Source: Imhoffiella fuscus (lineage in GTDB: Bacteria > Pseudomonadota > Gammaproteobacteria > Chromatiales > Chromatiaceae). Taken from it: a stretch of 64,000 nucleotides of DNA. Position numbers and translations under genes: made by a program. This document shows positions 56,870 through 64,000 of this stretch, one piece after another. The notes beneath the pieces are model-generated. The model did no database searches. It saw only the letters and a program-made list of their open reading frames with translations, and was not told the origin of the DNA. The stretch's first letter is position 1, and every line of letters starts with the position of its first letter. The stretch lies in assembly GCF_042682685.1 (NCBI RefSeq), contig NZ_JBHUHX010000003.1, positions 33,551 through 97,550 of the forward strand, written 5' to 3'.

Positions 56870-57820
56870 TTAAACGGGCGGAACGCCTAGAAACGCCCGC
56901 GCGGCTGCCGCATCCAGTGCGATCTGTGACTTGAGCGCCTCGAAGGAGTCGAAACGGATCTCGTCGCGCAGCTTGAGTCGGAACTCGACACTGAGTTGAT
57001 GGCCGTAGATCGTTCGGTCGAAACCGAACAGATGGACCTCCAGCCGGTCTTCGTGACCGTCGACGGTTGGACGGCTGCCGACGTTGGCGACGCCCGGCCA
57101 GGGTCTGTCTCCAAGCCCATCGACCATGACGGCGAAGACGCCGCGCAATGGGCTTGCGCGTCGATGCAGATGGATGTTGGCGGTGGGGAAGCCGATCGAG
57201 CGACCACGCTTGTCGCCATGGGCTACCCGGCCTTGCATGCGATAGGGCCGCCCGAGCAGATGCCTGGCCTGTTCCAGATCGCCGCGCGCCAGCGCCTCGC
57301 GCACCCGCGTACTGCTGATGCGCTCCTCGGCTTGGGTGACGGTGTGTAGATTGGCGACCTCGAAGCCGTGGCCGTCACGACGCGCGGACGTGCCCATCTC
57401 GCGCAGCAGGGCGTAATCTCCCGTCCGAGCATGCCCGAAGCGGAAATCGTCCCCGACCAGCAGGAATTTCACTCCGAGCCCATCGATCAGCAGCCGCTGA
57501 ACGAAGACCCGTGCGTCCAGCGTCGCCAGCCTGGGGCCGAACTCCAGCAGCATGACCCTTTCGATGCCATCCTCGCGGATCGCCGTCAATTTCTCGCGCA
57601 GCCGCGTGAGCCTCGCCGGCGCGGCGGAGGGCGCGAAATACTCCATCGGTTGGGGCTCGAAAATGATGACGGTCGCCGGCAGCCCCAATTCACGCCCTCG
57701 CGCGAGCAGACGCGTGAAAACGGCCCGGTGACCAAGATGAACCCCATCGAAATTGCCGATGGTGGCGACACAGCCCCGGTCATCGGGACGCAGGTTGTGC
57801 AAGCCTCGGATAAGCCTCAT
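56870..57820 (-). CDS. ribF: Bifunctional riboflavin kinase/FAD synthetase
   Basis: 316 residues, close to the E. coli protein. The N-terminal FAD synthetase (about 1-175) has ATIGNFDGVHLGH with the nucleotidyltransferase His motif, GDDFRFGHARTGDY and ISSTRVREAL. The C-terminal flavokinase (about 185-310) has GRVAHGDKRGRSIGFPTANI and GVANVGSRPTV. It makes FMN and FAD from riboflavin, cofactors needed by RnfC, RnfD, RnfG and FNR nearby. The start at 57820 (MRLIRGLHNL) matches the family; the frame opens at 57847. It is usually followed by ileS and lspA in gammaproteobacteria; here it is not. Confidence 0.94.
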   Translation of the reverse strand: MRLIRGLHNLRPDDRGCVATIGNFDGVHLGHRAVFTRLLARGRELGLPATVIIFEPQPMEYFAPSAAPARLTRLREKLTAIREDGIERVMLLEFGPRLATLDARVFVQRLLIDGLGVKFLLVGDDFRFGHARTGDYALLREMGTSARRDGHGFEVANLHTVTQAEERISSTRVREALARGDLEQARHLLGRPYRMQGRVAHGDKRGRSIGFPTANIHLHRRASPLRGVFAVMVDGLGDRPWPGVANVGSRPTVDGHEDRLEVHLFGFDRTIYGHQLSVEFRLKLRDEIRFDSFEALKSQIALDAAAARAFLGVPPV

Positions 57821-58043
57821 GGATTCGCTGGGAGTCGGGGTCGGCAATGAGTCACGAAAGGGCGCCGATTATACGTGATTCAGCGCGTTCGGGTCAGATT
57901 TGCGCCGGCAGTTGGGTCGGCGCGCTACACTCGCCGCAATCCTGGCCTGATTCACTGATAGGATGGGCACGTTCGTATCGAGATGCGATCGAATGCCCGG
58001 TCGTGCCGCGTTCAGCGGACGAGCAACATCCGAGTGACACGCC

Positions 58044-59633
58044 ATGCTGAAAAAACTCCCGATCGGCATCCAGACCTTCCGCGAGATCATCGAGGAAGGC
58101 TACGTCTACGTCGACAAGACCGGCCACGCCTGGGCGCTGGCGAGCAGCGGCAAATACTACTTCCTCTCGCGCCCGCGCCGCTTCGGCAAGAGCCTCTTCC
58201 TCGACACCCTCAAGGAATTGCACGAAGGCAGCGAGGCACTGTTTCGCGGACTCTACATCCATGAACGCTGGGACTGGAGCAAGCGCCATCCGGTGATTCG
58301 GCTCGATTTCTCAGCTGGTGTCCTGCGGAGCCGCGCCGAACTGGATCTACGCATCGAATGGATGTTGAAGGAGAATGCCGAGCGCCTGGGCGTGGTGTGT
58401 GACCGGACGCGCAACGACATTCCTGGCTGTCTGTCCGAACTGATCATCCGCGCCCACGCCGAAAGTGGTCAGCGGGTCGTGATCCTGGTCGACGAATACG
58501 ACAAGCCCATCTTCGACAACATCACCGACCTTGCCCGCGCCGCCGAGGTACGCGAGGGGCTGAAGAACCTCTACTCGGCCATCAAGGGCCAGGATGCCCA
58601 TATCCAGCTCGTCTTCATGACCGGCGTGACCAAGTTCAGCAAGGTCAGCCTCTTCTCCGGCATCAACCAACTGCGCGACATCACGCTGTCTGCCGCCTTC
58701 GGCACCATTTGCGGCTACACCCAGTCCGATTTGGAGAGCAGTTTCGGCCAGCATCTGCGGGGCGTCGACTGGGCGCGTCTTAAGCAGTGGTACAACGGCT
58801 ATGCCTTTCGCGGTGAATCGGTCTACAACCCCTTCGATATCCTGCTCTTCATCAGCGAAGCGAACCAATTTCGCAACTACTGGTTCGAGACCGGCAATCC
58901 GAGCTTCCTGATCGAGCTGCTTCGTAACCGTCGCCTCTTCCTGCCCGACCTCGAAGGTATCGAAGCCAGCGAGGAGATCCTCGACTCCTTCGACATCGAA
59001 CGCATCGACCCGGTGACCCTGCTGTTCCAGACCGGCTATCTGACCATCGCCGACACGCGCGAGAGCTTCGGTCAATGGCTCTTCGCGCTGCGCATCCCCA
59101 ACCAGGAGGTCCGCCACGCCCTGGCGAACCACCTGATCGACGCCTACACCGGGCGTCTGCCGAGCGAGCGGCTCGAATGGCAGAAATCCGTCTACGGCCC
59201 TCTGTCTTGCGGCGACGTCGATGCCTTCATCGCCGCCATCAAGCGCCTGTTCGCTGGCATCCCCTGGCGCAACTTCACCCACAACGACCTGCCCGAGAGC
59301 GAAGGCTACTACGCCAGCGTTCTCTACGCCTTCCTCGCCAGCCTCAACGCCGAGATCATTCCCGAGGACATCAGCAACCACGGTCAGGTCGACCTCACCG
59401 CCAAGCTCGCCGGCTACATCTACGTCATCGAGATCAAGCTCAACCTGAAAGCGGAGGGGAGCGGGGCAGGGGAGAGGGATGAATCCAGCAACCCAGCCCT
59501 GGCCCAGATCCGTGCCCGTGACTACAGCGCTAAATACCGGGACCTGCCTGGCAAGGGACTCTTCGAGCTTGGACTAGTTTTCGACGCCCAGGCACGTAAT
59601 CTGGTCCAGGCCGATTGGCAACGGATCGACTGA
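58044..59633 (+). CDS. AAA-ATPase-like / PD-(D/E)XK nuclease-like protein (DUF1703 family)
   Basis: 529 residues. The N-terminal AAA-like domain (about 1-210) has LPIGIQTFREI, YVYVDKTGHA, the Walker A-like RPRRFGKSLFLDTL and Walker B-like VILVDEYDKPI. The C-terminal PD-(D/E)XK-like domain (about 430-529) has GQVDLTAKL and IYVIEIKLN, giving the Asp and Glu-x-Lys. Function in the family is unknown; it is often multi-copy and spreads with mobile DNA. Between LNL and PALAQ there is an extra segment of about 13 residues (KAEGSGAGERDES), encoded by a G-rich run (59447-59486), absent from the usual core. A stub of a second copy follows. Confidence 0.85.
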   Translation: MLKKLPIGIQTFREIIEEGYVYVDKTGHAWALASSGKYYFLSRPRRFGKSLFLDTLKELHEGSEALFRGLYIHERWDWSKRHPVIRLDFSAGVLRSRAELDLRIEWMLKENAERLGVVCDRTRNDIPGCLSELIIRAHAESGQRVVILVDEYDKPIFDNITDLARAAEVREGLKNLYSAIKGQDAHIQLVFMTGVTKFSKVSLFSGINQLRDITLSAAFGTICGYTQSDLESSFGQHLRGVDWARLKQWYNGYAFRGESVYNPFDILLFISEANQFRNYWFETGNPSFLIELLRNRRLFLPDLEGIEASEEILDSFDIERIDPVTLLFQTGYLTIADTRESFGQWLFALRIPNQEVRHALANHLIDAYTGRLPSERLEWQKSVYGPLSCGDVDAFIAAIKRLFAGIPWRNFTHNDLPESEGYYASVLYAFLASLNAEIIPEDISNHGQVDLTAKLAGYIYVIEIKLNLKAEGSGAGERDESSNPALAQIRARDYSAKYRDLPGKGLFELGLVFDAQARNLVQADWQRID

Positions 59634-59648
59634 GCGGAGCGAAACGCC

Positions 59649-59690
59649 ATGCTGAAGAAACTGTTCGTAGGTATTCAGGTTAGTCTGCGA
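59649..59690 (+). pseudogene. 5' stub of a second DUF1703 gene copy
   Basis: ATGCTGAAGAAACTG at 59649 encodes MLKKLFVGIQ, matching MLKKLPIGIQ at the start of the complete gene 1.6 kb upstream. The preceding bases (ACGCC) are also the same. The match fades after about 30-35 bases and then runs into the 3' end of the oppositely oriented membrane protein gene. It is best read as a truncated tandem copy, replaced by the glycan locus. Confidence 0.6.
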
Positions 59691-59704
59691 GTTGTAGCGG
59701 TTTA

Positions 59705-61519
59705 TCACTTGCCAGCCGCACGCGAGCAGCGCCACGTCAGCCACGGCCAGACCAGCAGCAGGAAAATGGTCGTTGCGGTCAGACCGCTCATGGTGACGAT
59801 ATCGGCTATCCGCTGTTTCGTGCTTTTCTCGAACGGGAATGGATGATAGGAGACAAACGCCTCCGCCGCTGCCCGCTGGTCCACGCGGAAATGGTCACCA
59901 GGCTCGCAGCCGTTCTCCTTTGGAAAGACGTAGCAGGCGGGATTCTTGATGTTGAGGTAGCCGTCGCTCTCCTCCATCACATCGCCCAACACCAGTCTTC
60001 CCCGTGGGAATTTTTCCAGCCGGTAGCCGAAGGCTGGGTTGTAGCATGCCGCCTGCGAAACCCCATCGATAAGCACGTCGTTTCGATCCACGCTCCCGTA
60101 TAACCCTTCGTTGCCGGTGGCTGGTTTAATCCCGACAAAACTGATCCGGTGATCCTGCACCGCCCCTGCTGCGAGCCGCTGATAGCCCGCCAGGAGAAAA
60201 CTGGGTTCATACGGCTGATCGCGGTAGTACAGCTTCGGGTCGGCAAATTGCAGCCCAACGAGAAGCAGGATGCTGCCGGTGGCGAGTCGCCAATGATCGC
60301 CCGTCCAGTACTGGGCTGCCATGGCAACAAGAAGAGGCAGGACGGCCAGATCAATCACGATCCAGCGCATCGGCCACGCTGTCGCTCCGACCAGCGGCAC
60401 CTGTTTGAGCCAGGCGTTGAACGACGGCGTATAAAACATCAGGACGAGCGGAATAAGGGCTAGCGCGACCATGGCGAACACCGGCCAACGCACGCCCGTC
60501 AGTCGAAGCCTCTGGGCACCGTCCCGCGGACGCAAGAAAAAGGCCGCGAGCAGGCAAATCAGGGGCGCGATGGTAAAGCTATAGGCCCATTCATGGGGCA
60601 GCACACTCCACTGGACATTGACCATTGAGGCGAAGGCTTGACGCGCGGCGGCCTCGCTCGTCCAGAACAAGGCAAGCAGGGTTGTCTTGATGAGCGCCCA
60701 GGGATCCGAGAACCCCGGTAATTGGTATTGAGTGCGTTCAAAGCGCCCGTAAAACGCCATGCTCGCCATCAGTTTGCTGGCCGAGAAGACCACGCTCACC
60801 GCAACCGCCAGCGTCATGCGCGCAAGCAGGTCTCGCGGCCACGGCCGCACCAGGCGAAACGCAAGCAGCACAAGCCCCACCCCAATTGCGCCGGGCACCA
60901 TTAGCGTGGGCAAGCCCGATTGCAGCCAATAGGCGGCGATGACGCCAGCGAGCAAGGCAAAACCTACCTTACTCGCAGCGCCCTCGGCGGGTCGAATTAG
61001 ATACCAAGCCAACCAAGGGACTAAGGTCAAACCGTGATAGCCGTATTCACCGAGAATCGTGCGATAAGGCTGAAAGGTATTGAAGAAAAAGAGCGCGGCC
61101 GCGAAGATCGACCAGCCGAGTGAGAGACCAAAGCCCCTCCTGGCCAGCATATACACCCCGAAGTAACCCAAAGAGGCGAATAGCAACAGTGTCAGGTACG
61201 CGGCCGTCAATGGATCGACCACAAAACTGAGCCATTGGGGCACGGAGTAGTAGCCGGACTGCGGATCAGCGAAAAACGGCACGCCAGCACAAAAAGAAGG
61301 CGTAAACCAGGGCACCTCGAAGATGCCGTTCTTTGCGAACCAGATGAAACCGTCCGTGCAGCCCGCCAAGGCGAGACCAAAGTCGTGTCCTAATGTGCCC
61401 CGTGCGGTCGGGAAAAAGCCGTGATAGATGAAATGGTAAAGCGCAAGGAACATCGCCCAAGCGGCAAAGGCATAAACACGGTCGTTGAGCTTAATCGGCA
61501 ACTTACATCTCCCCGTCAT
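59705..61519 (-). CDS. Large polytopic membrane protein, GT-C/YfhO-like
   Basis: 604 residues with about 12-13 membrane helices. The first external loop after TM1 (about 38-75) holds Asp and Glu residues (LGHDFGLALAGC, GVPFFADPQSG), the usual place for the catalytic site of GT-C glycosyltransferases that use lipid-linked sugars. The C-terminal 150 residues (about 435-570) form a soluble domain before a last helix. Precise activity is unknown; a role in surface polysaccharide or O-antigen modification fits the gtrA, HAD and neuB-like neighbours. ATG 61519 is used; a TTG at 61501 has a better ribosome site (GGGGAGA). Confidence 0.7.
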   Translation of the reverse strand: MTGRCKLPIKLNDRVYAFAAWAMFLALYHFIYHGFFPTARGTLGHDFGLALAGCTDGFIWFAKNGIFEVPWFTPSFCAGVPFFADPQSGYYSVPQWLSFVVDPLTAAYLTLLLFASLGYFGVYMLARRGFGLSLGWSIFAAALFFFNTFQPYRTILGEYGYHGLTLVPWLAWYLIRPAEGAASKVGFALLAGVIAAYWLQSGLPTLMVPGAIGVGLVLLAFRLVRPWPRDLLARMTLAVAVSVVFSASKLMASMAFYGRFERTQYQLPGFSDPWALIKTTLLALFWTSEAAARQAFASMVNVQWSVLPHEWAYSFTIAPLICLLAAFFLRPRDGAQRLRLTGVRWPVFAMVALALIPLVLMFYTPSFNAWLKQVPLVGATAWPMRWIVIDLAVLPLLVAMAAQYWTGDHWRLATGSILLLVGLQFADPKLYYRDQPYEPSFLLAGYQRLAAGAVQDHRISFVGIKPATGNEGLYGSVDRNDVLIDGVSQAACYNPAFGYRLEKFPRGRLVLGDVMEESDGYLNIKNPACYVFPKENGCEPGDHFRVDQRAAAEAFVSYHPFPFEKSTKQRIADIVTMSGLTATTIFLLLVWPWLTWRCSRAAGK

Positions 61520-61640
61520 CGTTATCGCTTAGATCGCATTGATCCTGAGACTCAACCGATTAGTCTGGCACTCGTCGTTGCCCAGAGCGGGGGCGGTGAT
61601 CTCGGGTGGTCGATCACGATGGCCAAAATGGTTCTGTGAA

Positions 61641-62138
61641 TCATTGACAACCCCGAGGTTTGTTGCATTCCACTGTCGCCGCGTCTCCATCCCTGAACGA
61701 AAACGTCTTATGTCCAAGGAAGCTCAGAATCACCTGGAAGCCCATCAGCAAGGCACCCGCGATGTACGGTGCGATACGCGGATCTTCCGTCAGATAAGTC
61801 ACAACGAACACCGACGGTGGCAGTAATGCCAATCCCAATAAAATAGCTCCGCTGTAAACGACCAGGCAGCGGGACCATTCCTTGAGATAATTTCCCTTGG
61901 TTTTAAAAACGAACCATTTGTAGCCGAGAAATGCGATCGTGATATTCAGGACGCTGGACAGAAGACTTGCGGCCAGATAGCTGAAGGGGATGTAGCGGTC
62001 CAGAGCAGCGGTGAACAACGCGAACGTACTGTAACCAAAGGCGGTGTTCCAAACGCCGACGATCAGATAACGTCCAAATTGGCCTGGCGGGATATGCGAG
62101 ATTAGTGAGGACAGGGACGACCGAAGATTCACCATCAT
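61641..62138 (-). CDS. GtrA-family membrane protein
   Basis: 165 residues, four membrane helices. FGRYLIVGVWNTAFGYSTFAL (about 21-41; core FGRYLIVGVWNT) and NITIAFLGYKWFVFKTKG are the GtrA signature. Members help flip or supply undecaprenyl-linked sugars for glucosylation of surface glycans. It overlaps the HAD gene by four bases (ATGA), so the two are co-translated. The 121 bases between this stop and the next gene hold no supported feature. Confidence 0.88.
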   Translation of the reverse strand: MMVNLRSSLSSLISHIPPGQFGRYLIVGVWNTAFGYSTFALFTAALDRYIPFSYLAASLLSSVLNITIAFLGYKWFVFKTKGNYLKEWSRCLVVYSGAILLGLALLPPSVFVVTYLTEDPRIAPYIAGALLMGFQVILSFLGHKTFSFRDGDAATVECNKPRGCQ

Positions 62139-62785
62139 CGTCCCATGCAGCGTAACCGCGCAATCTCAGCCCCGTCGTTGAGCAGTGGTCGATCACGTAA
62201 GACATCTGGCGCGAACAGCCCATAACCCCAACTCACGCCGACAAACCGCAAACCGTTGTCGTGCGCGGCCTGAGCGTCTTCTGGCGTATCGCCAATCAGA
62301 CAGGCATCGTGCGCTAGAATAGAGTGCTCCCTCATCAACTGAGCGATCAACACGCCTTTCGACGCAGCGGCGGGCGAAACGGAATCGAGCGTATAGATGC
62401 CGGAAAACAGATCGGTCCAGCCCAACATCTCCAGGATGAGTCGCGTTGGATAGATGCGTTTGTTGGTCACGATGAACATCCGGCTACCGCTTGCGGCAAG
62501 CGTACACAATGAGTCGTCGACACCTGGATAAACTCGGGTTTGCCGGTAGCCGACCGTGTCATAGACCTCGCGGAAGTGCGCCGCCAGCCGCTCGATGACC
62601 TCCAGGTCACCGCAATCGGTGATTCGACTCAAGGTCTGGCGCAGCGGCGGTCCGATCAGCGATTCATCCAGAGGCACGACCGGATCAATCCCCTCACGCG
62701 TCAGCGCACCGGACATCGCGGCCAGAATACTGGCTGAAGAGTCGATCAGCGTGCCATCGAGATCGAACAACAGGGTTGTCGGCAT
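62135..62785 (-). CDS. HAD-superfamily phosphatase (phosphoglycolate phosphatase-like)
   Basis: 216 residues. Motif I LLFDLDGTLIDS (about 5-16), motif II FIVTNKR, the motif III Lys in SKGVLI and motif IV LIGDTPEDAQAAH. The cap domain lies between about 18 and 85. It likely dephosphorylates a sugar phosphate; in this setting it may act on the phosphorylated product or precursor of the NeuB-like pathway, but that is an inference. ATG 62785 was chosen since it begins the conserved core and lies eight bases after the preceding stop; the frame opens at 62860. Confidence 0.83.
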   Translation of the reverse strand: MPTTLLFDLDGTLIDSSASILAAMSGALTREGIDPVVPLDESLIGPPLRQTLSRITDCGDLEVIERLAAHFREVYDTVGYRQTRVYPGVDDSLCTLAASGSRMFIVTNKRIYPTRLILEMLGWTDLFSGIYTLDSVSPAAASKGVLIAQLMREHSILAHDACLIGDTPEDAQAAHDNGLRFVGVSWGYGLFAPDVLRDRPLLNDGAEIARLRCMGR

Positions 62786-62792
62786 GATCGGA

Positions 62793-63881
62793 TCAAAGGC
62801 CGCGTTGATAGATCTGGTCCCGAAGTGCGCTATTGCGTGAATAAGGGCTATCCACATCATCGATCATGAGCGGTTTGTCCTTCTCGATGGGCGAGAGGAT
62901 CTGCTGTCCGTTGAGGATCTCCCGACATGACAGTTGCCCCTTTAGCAAGGGAATTGCGAGGTAAAAATCACGGTTCAGGTTGCGATGATGAATTTCGTGT
63001 CCGGCGGGCAGATCGCGCTTGGCGTAAACTCCGCGAACGAGCGCATTGAGGTATTCGACTTCCTTTTTCTTGGGCACGCGCTTGGTTGCGCTCTCGCCAC
63101 CGCACATCTCTACGGCCTTGTGATATGCCTTGAACCAGGCATCGATCTGATGCGGGAGCGAGCAATAGGGTGAAACAGGTATGTCGTCGTCCTCAATGTC
63201 GATGTGACGTTCCCATAGTCTGGCCCCCTTGGCGTAGGACATTAGCATCGAGGAGTGCCAGTCGCCGTACTCGTGAGTCGAAAACCCAATCGCGTTGTGT
63301 GGATAGCGTTGGCGCAGATAATCGATTTGGTTCAATTCGAGCTCGCCGTCTTCGGACGGGTAGATCGAGACGCAATGATTGATAGCTAGCGGGATGTTGC
63401 GGTTAGCGAAGAATTTCACCAAGTCGTCTAGATCCTTCAGTGATGAACCTCCAGTTGAGACAATAACTGGACGTTTCGTCAGCGCAATACGTTCGATCAG
63501 AAACCAGTCGTTGAGATCCGAGCTTGCGATCTTGATGATTGGTAGATCGAATTCCTCGCACAAGTCAATCGAGGCTTCGTCGAACGGCGTGGCCATCGGG
63601 ATACAACCCTGTTCCTTGATACGCGCTACGAGCGTACGCAGGTCGGACTTCGATAATTTTGTGGCCTCGGTCTTACTGACGTAGCGCACGTCAGTCGTGC
63701 CTTTGAAATCCTCATGAATGAAGTTTTCGACGTCACGAAATTGTAGTTTGATGGAAGCGCGCACATTGTTGAACTTAACGACTTGAGCGAAGTCATTGAC
63801 GATCTTGAGACCACGATCGAGACGTCCCCAATGATTGTTTGCAAGTTCGAGAACGAATAGATTCTCAAAAATCCGTTTCAT
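62793..63881 (-). CDS. NeuB-like sialic/nonulosonic acid synthase family protein with SAF domain
   Basis: 362 residues. The NeuB TIM-barrel domain spans about 1-265: VLELANNHWGRLDRGLKIV, IKLQFRDVENF, MATPFDEASIDLCEEF, IIKIASSDLNDWFLIE and VIVSTGGSSLKDLDDL. NHCVSIYPS and IGFSTHEYG follow. A C-terminal SAF/antifreeze-like domain (about 285-345) has LVRGVYAKRDLPAGHEI. Such enzymes condense PEP with an N-acylated hexosamine. Several core residues differ from classical NeuB, so the product may be another nonulosonic acid. The start at 63881 begins the conserved N-terminus; the frame opens at 63959. It heads the leftward operon and is AT-richer than the first 60 kb. Confidence 0.82.
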   Translation of the reverse strand: MKRIFENLFVLELANNHWGRLDRGLKIVNDFAQVVKFNNVRASIKLQFRDVENFIHEDFKGTTDVRYVSKTEATKLSKSDLRTLVARIKEQGCIPMATPFDEASIDLCEEFDLPIIKIASSDLNDWFLIERIALTKRPVIVSTGGSSLKDLDDLVKFFANRNIPLAINHCVSIYPSEDGELELNQIDYLRQRYPHNAIGFSTHEYGDWHSSMLMSYAKGARLWERHIDIEDDDIPVSPYCSLPHQIDAWFKAYHKAVEMCGGESATKRVPKKKEVEYLNALVRGVYAKRDLPAGHEIHHRNLNRDFYLAIPLLKGQLSCREILNGQQILSPIEKDKPLMIDDVDSPYSRNSALRDQIYQRGL

Positions 63882-63957
63882 TTTTATGACTCTCGCGGCA
63901 AATGTCGTTGGCATCGATAAAAAGTGGATATTTATTGTCCGAAGCAGGGTTAAAACC

Positions 63958-63973
63958 ACCGCCTTTAGGCGGT
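63958..63973. terminator. Short hairpin near the right window edge
   Basis: ACCGCC (63958-63963) pairs with GGCGGT (63968-63973) around TTTA. On the minus strand it is followed by GGTTTTAA, so it could terminate a gene entering from the right. Hairpins of the form CCGCC-TTTA-GGCGG are also common at the ends of IS200/IS605 elements, so a mobile element edge just outside the window is possible. Confidence 0.4.
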
Positions 63974-64000
63974 CAGATTTATCTTTGAAGCCTTTTGCAA

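Noticed and set aside
61529..61717. Short minus-strand frame between the GT-C-like and gtrA genes
   Set aside because: It overlaps the end of gtrA, has no ribosome site and no similarity I can recognise.
1..64000. CRISPR array, complete insertion sequence, prophage or rRNA operon
   Set aside because: No regularly spaced repeats, transposase or integrase motifs, phage structural genes or rRNA-like sequence were seen.

Overview
The window is GC-rich, densely coded chromosomal DNA from a gammaproteobacterium, most likely a purple sulfur bacterium (Chromatiales). This placement is inferred from the gene families and codon style: aroA-cmk-rpsA-ihfB, phoBR, potFGHI, a V-type ATPase pair, a class II-like aroA, and an Rnf complex linked to a pyruvate:ferredoxin oxidoreductase-type enzyme. 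No photosynthesis gene or rRNA lies in the window, so the taxonomy is an inference. I found no tRNA, CRISPR array, complete insertion sequence or prophage.

Layout. 1-5.3 kb: an alkaline-phosphatase-superfamily protein cut by the window edge, a stand-alone CZB zinc-sensor protein, a Mo/W-bisPGD oxidoreductase with an ATP-grasp-like partner, and yhbY. 5.7-10 kb: the housekeeping block aroA-cmk-rpsA-ihfB. 10.2-14 kb: phoR-phoB behind a recognisable Pho box, then putP. 14.1-17.7 kb: a Nudix hydrolase, a class I glutamine amidotransferase, and a truncated V-type ATPase set (atpB-ykgJ-atpD, no atpA) that ends beside an AT-richer amino-acid permease. 19.5-29.2 kb: an acetone-assimilation locus comprising acetoacetyl-CoA synthetase, an AcoR/AcxR-type sigma-54 activator, and acetone carboxylase beta-alpha-gamma behind a good sigma-54 promoter.

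29.6-40.5 kb: an HD-GYP response regulator, a 1543-residue hybrid histidine kinase whose HPt domain has Gln in place of the phospho-accepting His, a fragment of a type I restriction gene, the potFGHI polyamine transporter and a PEP-CTERM-like exported protein. 40.9-44.5 kb: a MerR-type regulator, a bifunctional HisH-HisF fusion that looks like fungal/plant HIS7, and a ClpP-fold lipoprotein.

44.8-56.8 kb: the most striking region, rnfB - giant 2-oxoacid:ferredoxin oxidoreductase - rnfC-D-G-E-A - small Cys-rich membrane protein - plant-type ferredoxin:NADP+ reductase, closed by a strong bidirectional terminator. RnfB is the long, clostridial-style form. The oxidoreductase carries its own C-terminal ferredoxin-like domain. 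Together these genes could move electrons from a 2-oxoacid through ferredoxin to NAD+ (Rnf, coupled to ion movement) and NADP+ (FNR), or in reverse to make low-potential ferredoxin.

56.9-64 kb: ribF, a DUF1703-type AAA/PD-(D/E)XK protein followed by the 5' stub of a second copy, and an AT-richer cell-surface glycan locus read leftward (NeuB-like synthase, HAD phosphatase, GtrA, polytopic GT-C/YfhO-like protein).
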